Shown: in pieces, positions 50,476 through 61,880 of the stretch
Layout of the letters: each line of letters starts with the position of its first letter
Numbering within the stretch: position 1 is the stretch's first letter
Assembly (NCBI GenBank): GCA_036850595.1
Contig: CM072154.1
Coordinates: 9,617,330-9,681,329 of the forward strand
From: Rhyacichthys aspro
Taxonomy: Eukaryota > Chordata > Actinopteri > Gobiiformes > Rhyacichthyidae
Reading direction: 5' to 3'
DNA: 64,000 nt
The notes under the pieces: generated by a model
Database searches by the model: none
What the model was told of the DNA's origin: nothing
What the model saw: the letters and a program-made list of their open reading frames with translations, nothing else
Made by a program: the position numbers and the translations under genes

Positions 50476-51811
50476 ATTGAAATGTGTAATACAATTATCA
50501 AACAATATTTTATCTTTACATAAGTACACTGAGTACCAAATAAAGAAACAAAATAACTTAAGCCTCTCAAAGTGGCAAAAATATTTAATTAGACCACAAA
50601 GAGCTTGGTAATGAGTAACCTGAGTGTAACCAAGGTTTTGTTCACAGTGTACAATTAAATGAGCCATTAACCAACACAGCTGCTTTTATCGCGTCTTTAA
50701 ACCTGACGCATGTAACATCAAAAAGGCCACTTGATAACCTGACTCTGCATAGTAACAGCAAACTGTGACTAAGACATGTGCAGTCCAACTAGTACCGCGT
50801 TTACGCATTAGCACAACTCAGAACGGAGTCATTTGGACAGGGTTTGAATTTCAGGCAACACTAAAGATAATACCTGCCACACTGCCATTCAAAAGGCCTA
50901 ACACCCTGGGTTTAAAAGTGAAAGCAATACTAAGCATATCAACTTAATACCAGAGAGGTTACATTTTATTATGTATCACAAAATCTGATATGTTTGGTAT
51001 GTCACCTTTTACTTAAATATCAAGAACTGACAGAATATCCAGCTGAAGATCAAGATGATCAGAAGATGCCCAGATACCGATTCAGCTGACATGATATTTA
51101 CAGCAGCTCTACAAAAATCACAGTGTCTCCAGCACAACATGAGGTAGACCAAATCGACACAGTCGACTTGTTAGTGTGGCCTGTTGTCAGCCACTAGGCT
51201 TAAGTCATCACCTTTTCCACTGCAACCCCCACCCTTCAGTGCTTTGGAAAAGAAATAGGTAGACTAATGCGTGACTGCTGTCTTTGCTTCAGCAAAGAGC
51301 AGAGCAGCAGTGTAGCTTTTTACTTGTAATAGTATAATATGTATATATTCACAAACACACTACCCCATATTCAGTTTTAGCTTGATGTCATAGACATTAC
51401 TCTGGGCCAAATACAGATAAAGCAAGAGGTGTGAAAGACACTTAGTGCAGAACAATGAATATACATTTTAAAAGAGATGATTTACCTTTTAATTCAAATA
51501 AATGTACAAAGAATGGCAGAACCATAAAATGAAACTCTTTCAGTCTCTTGACCAAATGAAATCAGGGGAGACACTGAGCATTAACCATTTCTCCTACTTA
51601 ACTGTTCATTAAACCAATTCTCCAATAAGTTTTACTAAATAAGGTAGCAGCTCATTTAAACTGTCAACAGAGAAATAAAGTTCTATATAATTTTCATAAA
51701 CTTGATTCTTATTCATTTATAAAGCACCAGCCAAACTGAAAAGACTGTGGTTGTAGGTTGAAAATGCAGTATCCTGTAACAGTTAGTCTTCAACCATTTA
51801 CCTTAAGCACT
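50470..51811 (-). other. znf217 3' UTR
   Basis: Noncoding sequence after the stop at 51812. AATAAA hexamers (as TTTATT on plus) lie at 50965-50970 and 50470-50475. The far one is chosen as the likely end. Long 3' UTRs are usual for ZNF217 orthologues. Confidence 0.5.
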
Positions 51812-51924
51812 TTAAGTGCTTTTGTCAGTGGTTCCAAAGCGTTGGTTTGAGAATGGGCCTGAGGCTTCTCTCCTCTGCAGGTTTGGCAGAGTGGGTAAGT
51901 GTTGGTACAGCACAGTCCTGCCCC
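51812..51924 (-). CDS. znf217: znf217 terminal coding exon (113 nt)
   Basis: Acceptor AAAGCTTTCTCCTCAG ends at 51925. In phase with exon 3 it encodes GGRTVLYQHLPTLPNLQ and continues to ...TTDKST and TAA at 51814-51812. YQHL and the D-K-(K/S)-T end match the end of human ZNF217 (YQHL...NDKKT), and there is no competing stop, so the exon is well supported although too short to stand out as an ORF. Confidence 0.85.
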
Positions 51925-54900
51925 CTGAGGAGAAAGCTTTTGAATAAGATATCCCCAAAAGAAACAGAAATGTGCAGATTTAACATGTCCCTAAGCCTTA
52001 CCTGCTCTTTGACTAGCCAGTCCTGTGATGCTGGGGTTAGACGGTGTGCTGGGATACAGAGAGGCCAGATCGTTGGGTGTACAAGAGCGCAGCAGGTTCA
52101 TCATGCCCCACTCAGAGTCCAAACTTCCTCCAATTGCTACAGATGGATTTTTTACTGAGCCCAAAGAGTCAGACACAGAGGGTGGGCCTTGTATTGTAGT
52201 TCTGCCTGAGATCAGCAGTCGGCTGGATGCATCTCCTGGGACTCCTCTGAGGCTGGCCTTTTCCCCTGCGTCTGCTTCTCTACTCGGAGGAACAGCAGCC
52301 TTATACTTTAATCTCTTATTTGAGGGTTCACCAAAGTCCATCTGAGGTAGGCTGCCGAATCGGCTTGACAAGCACATTCTGGCCGTATCCGATGGCCACA
52401 TGACCCCGCTTCTTACCGGGTAACTCCTCTCACCTATTCCCACTCTCTCTGGTGGGGTGGGCCTGTCTAACACATACTTCCCGCCAGTGTTGGACTTCCT
52501 TATAACCTCTGTATACCTTGAGGACTCTTGGTTGGTTTGTGGGTCAATGTTTTGTCTGTATCGCTGGCTCTCTGGGACAGCATCAAGTAAATGCACAGAA
52601 GAGCATTTAGGGCCCATAGGAGTCTTGTTAGAAAGGCTCTTTTCTTGTGGTTTTCCAGGCAGAGGAGTTGGGGACTTGGTTCGACGAGGGTGACTCCTGG
52701 TAATCATTGGCAGTGGTGCTACATCTTTCCCGTCCAGCGCCGGGGGGCAACCTGTATGCCGTTTTTGTCTCCCAAAAGCAGGCTTTCTTGTATTAGCCGA
52801 CCTGTCTTTGTGAGTGAGCTTTTTGTGAATAATCAGAACCTCGGGGTATATAGTTTTAAATGCACACAGCGAACAGGCACTGGGAATTAATGCTTTTCTG
52901 GGTTCTGCTGTAATAGAGAGAGACACTTTTAAGGACAAATTTAATGGGCCCTCTTCATTCTCATCTTTTATCTCTTGCTTTTCCACCTTCAGGTTAACAG
53001 GGATGGGAAATTTTATGTGTGCATCATCAGCAGACTTGGTCATTAATTTCCCAAACTCAGTGTTCATCTGGTTGAGTGGTTTGCTAAGCTTACTGTCTAT
53101 GCTATCAAATTTAGCTTCAGATGTCCCAATGGTATACGATTTGGCCTCTTCAGCCCAGAGTTTAGTTGGGGAGGAGGAGTTTTCAGAGTCATTCTCCTGT
53201 TTGATGTCTGAAGGAGAGGGCAGTGAAGACACAGGTCGGATTGGGAGCTCCATATAAGGTTTGTCCTTGTGGCGCCGGTCGAGATGGTATTTTAGTGAAG
53301 TCTTCTGGGCAGCAGCATAGTCGCAGTATGCACACTTAAAGGGCTTTTCACCTGGAAGAAAGACATTTTCTTGTTTGTAATGACTAAAGTCGACATCATT
53401 TGTAGGCAGACTAAACATACACACTATAATTATATAATAATTTAAACATACCTGTGTGAGTCCTCAGATGAACAGTGAGGTAATAGCTGGATCTAAATGA
53501 TTTGCCACAATAACTGCATTCTTTTGACCTTACTTTAGATCGATCAAAACCCTCTTCACCTGGGGAGAAAACAACAGAAAGAAACAAAGAATCTGTCATT
53601 ACCTTTGCAAACAGCAGAGGGAGCCCTTGGTACCTTCCTCACAACAACATGAAAAAGAGAACCTCACACTCACCTGTGCACAGGTTTTCTGTCACTGATG
53701 CTTCCTCAAAGCCCTCCTCTTCCTCTCCCTGGTCCATTGAGCCAGCTCTGGACAGCTTCCCATCCACAGAGGATGTGGGACTCTCCCCACCGCCCCTCTC
53801 ACGTTTGTGTATTCTAGAGTGCAGCACTAACTGGTGGTACGTCCTGAAGGTTCTTTGGCATTCCTCACATGTTGTTGGCCTTTCTTTGACCTTGTCTTTC
53901 TGAATGAGAGACCGGCGCTGTGGTTGGAGGTTGGTTAATGGCGCCTGAGAGCGAAGCTCCTTCCCTAGAACCTCTTTTCTGGCCTTGTCTCCTTGGCCTT
54001 CAGCATAAATATTATTCAGTTCTTCCTTATCAGAGGTGCAGTCTTCATTATCAGTGCTGGCTTCCTGACCAATGTCTTTAGTATTATTAGGTCCAACTGC
54101 TATTTTGCCTTTTGTAGCTAGCTGCCAAGCTTGATAAGTGTTGAAAGGATCTAACTGGGGAATCCATTTTGAGGTTCTCGCTGGTTGCATACCAACTCCT
54201 TTTGAGGAAGGTTGAAGATTTAAACTTTGAATAAATGTTTCCTTTTTGACAATGGGTTGTATCTCTATGGTATCTGTACTGGCATCCATATTCTCTTTGT
54301 CTCCATCATGGTCCACTTCTCTGTTGTGTACCTTACTGTGCTCTGCCAAACTATCATGGTCAGGGAAGAAAAACCCACACACCATGCACATTTTGTAAAG
54401 TGTGACTACAGGCTCTGAGGTGGGGTCTTGAACTATGCCGTTGATAGTGACTGGCGAGTCCAGTTCTTGCATGGCTTTACTCTTTGCTCCTGATTTGGTG
54501 TGCATCTTCATGTGGGTTTTTAGAAACCATGGCTCTCTAAACCGCCGTCCACAAATGTTGCAGCAGTAATAAAAATAGTCTTTGTGCTTTCTCATGTGGG
54601 TCTCCAGCTCATTAGCATCTTGTGATATCTGACCACAGACAATGCAGCTATGAACCTCCTCCTTTTCAGCAGGAAGGCTGCTGGGTTTGGGCCGAGGTCT
54701 CTCTCCTGGGATGCGGAATTCAGCTTCAACTCGGAGCACAGCAGGTTCAGAGAAACTGGTAGGATGTTGTGCTAATACGTGGGGTCCTAGCTCATCCTGA
54801 TGAGTAAATGTCTGGTCACAGAACATACAAGATATCAGCTGACTTCCCCCAGACAGCAGCGCAGCTTTATCCGAGTAGGTGCTGTGTGGTGTCATGCTTG

Positions 54901-54991
54901 AGCCAGGAATGCTAGCGTTGTTACTTATCAAAATGTCTTGGGTAAGTCCATCTGGGCTCTCCACAAATGGCAGTAATGAGTGAGTTGGCAT
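51812..54991 (-). CDS. znf217: Zinc finger protein 217 (complete coding region, 4 exons)
   Basis: C2H2 transcriptional repressor. The human protein works in the CoREST-LSD1-CtBP assembly in the nucleus. Spliced CDS: 54991-53674, 53559-53452, 53351-52002, 51924-51812, giving 962 residues (human about 1048). All three introns (114, 100 and 77 nt) are GT-AG and phase 1. The ATG at 54991 is supported by an in-frame TGA upstream in the same exon and by MPT.SLL similarity to the human protein. Fingers: ZF1 55-76, ZF2 116-136, ZF3 144-164, ZF4 202-222, ZF5 375-395, ZF6 454-474, ZF7 482-503, ZF8 635-656. Conserved WIPQLDPFNTYQAWQLATKGK is at 276-296. PLNLS (611-615) and RHTGCPPAL (673-681) correspond to the two CtBP-contact motifs. 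FGEPSNKRLK (815-824) is a likely NLS. IKQE (525), LKVE (596) and IKDE (603) are possible SUMO sites. Oddities: ZF2 has Ser at 123 where the core Phe should be, and the RRT motif reads RHT. Confidence 0.94.
52002..53351 (-). CDS. znf217: znf217 third coding exon
   Basis: 1350 nt from GTCTTTCTTCCAG to GAGCAG|GTAAGG. It encodes ZF7, the Ser/Pro-rich region, PLNLS, ZF8, the RHTGCPPAL motif and the FGEPSNKRLK segment (residues 476-926). The frame continues only a few codons into the intron to a TAG, so splicing is needed for the conserved C-terminus. Confidence 0.93.
53452..53559 (-). CDS. znf217: znf217 second coding exon
   Basis: 108 nt between TGTTTTCTCCCCAG and CACACAG|GTATGT. It encodes ZF6 (CSYCGKSFRSSYYLTVHLRTH) and the HTG start of the linker, completed as HTGEKPFKC by the next exon. 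ZF6-ZF7 is the pair known to bind DNA in the human protein. Confidence 0.93.
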
Positions 54992-55046
54992 TGTCCTGTA
55001 TAGGTGGAGCAGCAGTGCTCTACACGCTGTACAGATTCAAGAAAAC
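53674..55046 (-). CDS. znf217: znf217 first coding exon
   Basis: Acceptor TTTTTCCTCTTTGTTTGCAG precedes 55046. 55 nt of 5' UTR (with in-frame TGA) lead to ATG at 54991. It encodes residues 1-440 with ZF1-ZF5 and ends ACAG|GTGAGT in phase 1. The finger-poor segment 223-372 is acidic and low in conservation except for the WIPQLDPF block. Confidence 0.93.
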
Positions 55047-56302
55047 CTGCAAACAAAGAGGAAAAAAAGTCTTTAGCAATCAACAGCACATTCACCCACT
55101 TCCTCTATTGGTAGGTCACTGCGATAGTACTCTTTCTTTGTCATCAATATTTTTCAGCAACTAATGTGCCCCACCTTTTCTAAACAAAGTAAAAAATGTA
55201 ATCAATGGACCATAACAATGTTTCTAAAACTATGGTAATAACACAATAGCTTAGAGACAATGAGATGATGAATGTTTACTATTGTCTGAATGTTGTGCTT
55301 TTAAATAAGTCTTGAAGTCTTAAATCTGATGAATACAGCACTTAATTTAAATGCCCATCTGATAAAGTAAATCATTTTGGTTACAAAGTTTAAACAAAGG
55401 TGTCAGCTACTTTATTTACTAGGATACTAGATAGATTCTTTTGAAATGCATTTTTTCTTTTATAAGTGACAGCAGTAATGATGCAAAAAGCAAGGGTTAG
55501 TATAGTAATACTATTAGCGTATAGTCTGTTTTATGGACTACAAGTAGAGGAATCAGTTCTAGAAAGCACAAAAGTAGGTCTTTTTAGCCTGTACTTTATC
55601 AAAAGATACGACGCTGTGTCAAGCCATTTAGCCAATTAGCCAAAATCTTAAACAAGGCATTAACGTCAATATTCAATAACATGTTAAGAGACCAAATCGG
55701 TTAAATGTTACAATTAAACAGTGTGTGGCTATTTTGCTACTGCTCACTACAGTTTTAATAGGCTAGTCACTGTGGAATGAACCACTGTGTGTTTTTTTTT
55801 CTTCCTTACACTGCAACACGCATGCTTTGTGTGAATAGACAAAGTAAACTAGCGTCAAGTTAGCCTCAAGTACGCACACTTTTCACAGTAAGCAGTGGGA
55901 ATAACGCAAATAAACAAAAACTACTACCGAGAAAACGCACGAAGTAACACTTAAATCTGCTGACGTGACTAAACGATGTGTTCAATGAGGGCTAATTGTC
56001 TTCTCAATTGGTTTGGCTATTACATTTCTATGTGTGCATTATACATAAACACACCGGATTGTCCCATTTAGGAAGTCAAATCAATATAGCTACCCTTTTC
56101 CTCCTCCAGCTTTTTAAGACACTCTTTAGCCATTAACCTAACATTATTTCCACCACAAACCTACGCCAAATCGCTTTAACTGACAATGATTAGCTAAAGT
56201 TTTTGCTATCAGCTCCATCTCCATTGTAACGACATTAACGTTAGCATTAAAACTCCTTAGCAATCTGTTGTCTCGACTTCGACCAAACTGTAGACACTCA
56301 CC
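55047..56302 (-). other. znf217 intron(s) upstream of the coding exons
   Basis: AT-rich sequence between the acceptor at 55046 and donor-like sites on the minus strand at 56302 (TTG|GTGAGTG), 56457 (ATAG|GTGAGC) and 56745 (AACTG|GTGAGT). One or more noncoding first exons are implied, as in mammalian ZNF217. No coding sequence seen. Confidence 0.5.
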
Positions 56303-57070
56303 AACAATACCTACCAACAACTCACAATTTCCGGGGTTAATACAAAAAAAAAAAGGCTAGTGATTGTACAAGCGAAGGGGTTGAGTAAGTGTAAAGCAGC
56401 GTGAGCGTGGGTCGCTTCTTGAATTTACAACGCGTCGCTGGTGGTGGACAGCTCACCTATTGAACAGCAGTGTTTGAATCATATTTGTTCTCCACGGAGC
56501 CCTCACTGTGCAGCTGTTGAACCCTGTGCGTGCGCGTTCACACACACACTCCCAAGGAAGAAGATGGAGCGCGCACACAGCAGTTCCCAAAAAAGGAGAG
56601 TCACGTGGTCTCGCGTGGCCCAAAAAAAGGGGGGCGCGTTACATTAGTTTAATTAACGTCAAATAAAAGCAAATAAATAAACCATTGTTTGACTCTTCGT
56701 GTCTTATTCGAATAAAAAAAAGACTAAAACAAAGATATACTCACCAGTTTCTTGAAGGTAGAATGTTTGGGTAACTTTATAATGAAAAGATTTGGTAAAT
56801 TACCAGTTATCCACAGGGATACAGTGGATAACACTTTTATGGCTACTTCTTCTCGAGGACAGGTTGCTAGCTATTAACGTCGTTCCCTCCAGGAGTTTCA
56901 CCAGTGGCAGATAAACATACGTCTTTATTTTATTATGATCCACATGGGACACGACAACAATGGAGTTTGAGATGTAATAGTGCACTGAACCTACCTAAAA
57001 GTGTCGCCCTTCCACGCTTTCAACGTCATGCATCAGCTAGCATGTGGACGTGGGGGAGGGGCGCCTTCAA
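56280..57070 (-). promoter_or_regulatory. Probable znf217 promoter / CpG-rich region with noncoding first exon(s)
   Basis: CpG dinucleotides cluster at 56390-56640 (CGCGTCGC, GTGCGCGTTC, GCGCGCAC, CTCGCGTGG, GGGGCGCGTT) and again near 57000-57065, in otherwise CpG-poor DNA. A CACGTG E-box is at about 56603. Three good minus-strand donor sites lie within it. No TATA box is evident. Exact start sites cannot be fixed. Confidence 0.5.
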
Positions 57071-59819
57071 GTTTTTCACAGTTACATGAGGTTTCTCTGT
57101 TCAAGGAGGTTGAGTCATACCAAACTCTTAGTTCTTCCCATTCTGCCATACGAAAGCAAGAAAATATCATAGTTTATTTGGAGCTGATCTGCTGTCATGG
57201 GTGCAAGATCCAAACATGTTTAGCGTGCAATAAGACAACAACAGGCTACAACATGACAACACATAATAAGTGTATCAACATATAGCTTGACATAACTGGA
57301 GTAGTGATAATAAGGGATAAAAGGAATAGTCAGTATTTTATAAAAGGGGGTCAAGGAGATACTTATGTAACTTATTGCTTAAAATTGTCAGCACACCCTT
57401 AGTTTGGAAACAGGAGGAGCAATGAGACAGGCTTTGTATTATGCATGGTGGCCTATCTAGGACACTTTTATAACAAAGCTTCAAAAACTTCTATTAATGC
57501 AAGTTGGCATTACATAAATCTTTTGGACACACTTTAATAGCACACTGAAGAAATATTTGAAATGTTACAAATCAAGTTTTCATTATTCACATTTCTAGCC
57601 AACATGGTTTAGTCTCTGTGGCATTGCTCAAGCAATTGTGAATGTGATGAGAACTACTGTAGGGAATAAACAAGCAAGACAAGAGTGTCTTATAGAACCA
57701 CACTTACAAAATACTGAACTAGCCCTTTAAAGGTTGTCAGCCCATCCTCCACAGTCCCTCACACCCTTTCAAAGACATCACCATTGATACTGGCTCAGAG
57801 CTATAGCCTTGCCCTATACCATCATGAATAGAGATATTTCTAAAATTTGTGACTAAGGTTAATTATTGCAACACTCATTTTTGTTGATGAAAAGCTCTGC
57901 GACATTTGAGCCCAATCAAGACAATATTATAAAAAAACTAACCACACCCACCTAAGAATCAGTAAACAAAGACGCTTTTTGTCCTTTTTTACCATTCTGG
58001 CTAGCTCTAAGTCATTATTATATATTACAGCCTAGTGCTGTTAAAGTTATTATTTATCCTAACATAAACTGTTTTGTCACCAAACTGGTCAGACCTATGT
58101 GCTCTCTAGGTAAGGCTATGCAAAGAGAAAAAAAAATACAAGCAGGTTAGACAAGCAGTCTTCATTTGAATGTATCACTCTCTGAGTAATTCTTGGGTGC
58201 TGACAGATAATATATAACATGAAATACCTATTAGATTACCTATTAGACATGTGTTGTAGAATATGTTTTGCTAAAACAGCCTATTGTGTCTTATGTAAGT
58301 TACGAAGGGGCAGTGGGTCATCAACAAAACAAGAAAGCAAGACTCACACATTAGGCTCTTTTGTGATAAAAATTAAACAGTGTTGTTTCCCTTGCAATAC
58401 ATGAATTAATTTAGGTTTCCTTGCCTCACCCCAAGCTCCTGTTACACAAACAACTAGAGTATGTTAATCAAAGGCACCACATGTGACGCTTCGGGGCCTC
58501 CCGCTCATTTCCTATTGTTCTGCAACCAACAAAGACTCTCTGAAAGGCTATCAGTCTGGAGCAGTGCCGCGATGCTTCAAGATTATGAAATGTAAGGGAG
58601 ATTGTTTCAGAAATGTGGAGGTGATGCTAGTTTTCTGCACTTACCAAATGACAAGGCAATCGCTTGATGAGTTCTATTGTCTCATTAACATTCACCCCAC
58701 CCTCCGTGTTAATGTCCACAACAAGTGGATTTGCATTGTTTACTTTTACCTGATTTAATTAACATCTATTCTGTTTGACTTTGCTAATGTCCCACTCTAA
58801 AAACTCTATTGTCTACATTTGTTTACAAAAAAATAACACTAGCATGCACATATTGGTATATTGGAATGAGATATAAATCAGTATTTTGTTTGTAGGTGCA
58901 AGTTTGAATAAGTAGTGATGCATTCTAGTCAAACAGCTGACTAGAATTCTGTCAATAGGAAGAGGGAAGGACTGCAGTGGCTTGTTTTTGTCTCGACGTG
59001 TCAGGAGCAGCTGACTGCATTGTTCTCTTTTGGATTCACAGCCTGGCTTCTTTCATAATCCCGCCGCCGCTCCTGAAAGACTCTGATAATATAGAATCTC
59101 CCCTCTCTCTCCGGCGGCCGGTAATGTTTATTCAGCGCAGCCAGCTGTTGCGCTGTTCATCATCAAACAACATCTTTGCACTTGGCAAGAGCGTGCACCT
59201 TTCCTGCCGTTTGCGCCTGATGTTTCCTGATGAGACATGAATGAAAGTTTGTTTCTACAGCTGGCTTTTTTCTTGTGGTTTTCATGATAATGTTTCTATG
59301 TGTGCTATGGTCTGGTTTACATAAGTACATAGGTGTAATTTTCAGGGGGGACAGGAGGGACGCAACCCCCTTTTTTTTAATATATCATTGTAACCTGGGT
59401 AATAAAAAGTTCCCTCTATGATGCTATAAAATAAAAACATGTATGGTTGCAGGCATGTTCCTAGTGGATCTCAGAGTGTGTGGCTAAAATGTAATTTTTT
59501 ATATTATTATCATGACACATGCAGACTACCAATGCAGAAATTTATTGCATAGCATATACATACATACATACATACATTTATTTAATATCAATTTTTTAAA
59601 ATGATTTAATGAAAGCCAGTAGAGAAGTCATTTTGATGATGAGTAGTGAACCACTGATGTCGACCATTAGTAAGGGTTAGTGCGGTTTACATCTAAGTAC
59701 AACAAAAAAAGAAAAAAAAAAGAGCTGCCCTTGACTATTAAGCAAACATTTTTCGTCACGTGGTTTTGTTGTTTGAATGTCAACAAAGTGGATTTCCAAC
59801 TGACACCTTTTGTCTCTTG
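57071..59819. other. Intergenic DNA between znf217 and bcas1
   Basis: 58400-59260 includes CNE-like unique sequence (CCGGCGGCCGGTAATG near 59110). 59335-59480 resembles a fish MITE end (GGTGTAATTTTCAGGGGGGAC). A (CATA)n microsatellite is at 59557-59577. No gene recognised. Confidence 0.4.
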
Positions 59820-60290
59820 TAGGTTGTAACATTCCATTGAGAAGACTCTGAAGACTCTTGCATCAGAATACCCTCCAGACACACACACACATTGTGCCTG
59901 CAGGACTTTCCCAATTCCCATTTGGCCTTCTCTGAATGAAACTGACCTCCAGAGTCCTCCACGTCGCTGCTTTTCATTCGTCCACAGATTTCCCGCGAAT
60001 CTGGGATCACTGTGTCTTGCAATGGAAACGCTCGGGCCCCCTCTGTTTCCCCCAGCAGACCTGTTACCAGCCGACAGTGGCATGATGCACATTAATGCTG
60101 ACAGCAGGCCTCCTGTCAGGCCTCCCTGCCCACTGTTCCCTTGTTTCCACCCCCATCTGAGCTCCCTGTATTCACTGCGCCACATGCATTGTCCTGGGAT
60201 GAACTGCAGCAACCTGGCGGCCCGACCAGTCTTGTGCAGAGTACTCTCAAATGAACCACCCAGTTTATTATTGTCATGGGAGAAACATCG
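59820..60290. promoter_or_regulatory. CNE-like block, GC-rich
   Basis: Unique sequence with an unusually long open frame on each strand (181 codons minus, 97 codons plus), yet neither translation shows a domain, and the minus frame ends in a poly-Phe stretch from an adjoining A/T run. Read as constrained noncoding DNA rather than a gene. Confidence 0.35.
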
Positions 60291-61019
60291 GAGAGGTTAT
60301 TTTCTCTTGCACTAGCATCCTGTATGTTGTCACTACTGAAGCTTCGGATTATCTTGTGTTAAAAAATCCTTACTTTAAAGAAACAGATTAAAAAAAATAC
60401 AAAGAATATGAAGAATATGGTGGAATGGGGCTCGGGCAGGAGACAAAACCAGGTTGTGACAGTAAGCAGGACAAGTGCTGTCAGGTGGGCCTAAGAGTGT
60501 TGTTAAAGAGCAGCATGAGGAAGTAAAGAGGAAGGTATTCTTGGTATTCAGATCTGTATTCAGAGAGCACCTGAAAGGAAATAGTTGACTGTTTACATAG
60601 TATTTATAGTTTGGTATGGTGATTTTAAAATAAATAAAATTGGTATTTGTGAGATTTAGCCTAAACAATTCAACTGAAATGTATTAGTTCTTTTATAGCT
60701 ATGTTATCTATCTTATAGAAACCCATCCATCTTATATTCTAACCTTGCCTTCTATAGTGGTTTGCATATGGAGAAGGAAATTATATAGAGCATGGGGCTC
60801 ACGCCACTTGTAATTGTAAGTGAGGCAAGCTCTGTCAGGTACCTTGTTGAATGTCACCGAGAGGAAGCAATAAGCGGAACTTCTTTTTTGCAGGATATTC
60901 AGTTTTGTAAAAGAAACAGAGACACACTATGAAAACAAACCTTGAATAAGTTTTACACATCCCCAGCGTAATAACATTCTTTACTGAACTACTTTCTCCT
61001 GCATTTGCACACGGTTTAA
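60291..61019. other. Intergenic DNA
   Basis: No gene, repeat or clear regulatory block recognised. Confidence 0.45.
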
Positions 61020-61560
61020 CTTTTGTATTAACCTTGTTTTCATTTAATTCTGTATTTCAGGGTCGGCAGCCGTGTTGAAATGGAATGAGGCTTCTCCACT
61101 GCTGGTCTCCGACTGTTTTGAAAGAAAGCTTGATATTTGTGAACATTTCCTCCTGTACTGTAAGGTTGGTAATTAACATGAGCGTGCCTCTTCTCCCTCA
61201 TCGTCGAAAACATCATTTCATTGCAATTAGAAAGAGTCCCGAAGGAGATGACCAAATGTTTTACACTGCGGAAATACTTATTCACTCTTTTCTCCTTCAG
61301 TGCAATGGCAATTACTTTGATGCACAATTTAAAATGATCACACCTATTACGGAGGCTAATGCCAGAGGAGTGGGTCTCATTGATAACAAAGGAGCACTGT
61401 GAGTTATGCCTTCGGGGGCTGCGACTCATCACTTAATGGCGGGTGAATGCTGAGGCTCACACTGCCATCTAAAACACATCCTTCCAAAGACTGCACACTG
61501 CGCTATCAATCACACAAATTGCATCATAAATGGTGGAAGGAGATTTGGGGGCCACCTTTC
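61020..61560. promoter_or_regulatory. CNE-like block open on both strands
   Basis: High-complexity sequence (GGTTGGTAATTAACATGAGCG, CATTTCATTGCAATTAG, GCAATGGCAATTACTTTGATG) with overlapping open frames of 130 codons (minus, 61040-61432) and 105 codons (plus, 61085-61402). The translations match nothing recognised. Low stop density on both strands plus homeodomain cores suggests a deeply conserved element. Confidence 0.45.
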
Positions 61561-61880
61561 ACTGAAGTTTATTATTCTTCAGATCTCGTGTGATGTTATT
61601 AATTTCAAAGGTGTGACTCTAAAAAAAATGTTATCGAGTATTCAGGTCGTGGCGCCCCACAGTCGTTCCCCTCTGTCTTTGTAATGTGGCGTGGTCAAAT
61701 GCTGTCACTATTCTGTCAGCTCACAAATAAAAGAGCGTAGAAGTGACAGCCAACAAGTCTGACTCACATGCCACGCCTTTGAATGATGCAAAAGCGTCTC
61801 ATCTGTTTCGTTGCATCAAATACAACTCAAGTAAACACCCCTCTTACTCTTGATAAGACTGACTCATGAAGACAAAGACA
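61561..61880. other. Intergenic DNA
   Basis: Nothing recognised between the CNE-like block and the end of bcas1. Confidence 0.4.

Noticed and set aside
51847..52158. 103-codon plus-strand frame across the end of znf217
   Set aside because: Antisense shadow crossing an exon-intron border of znf217.
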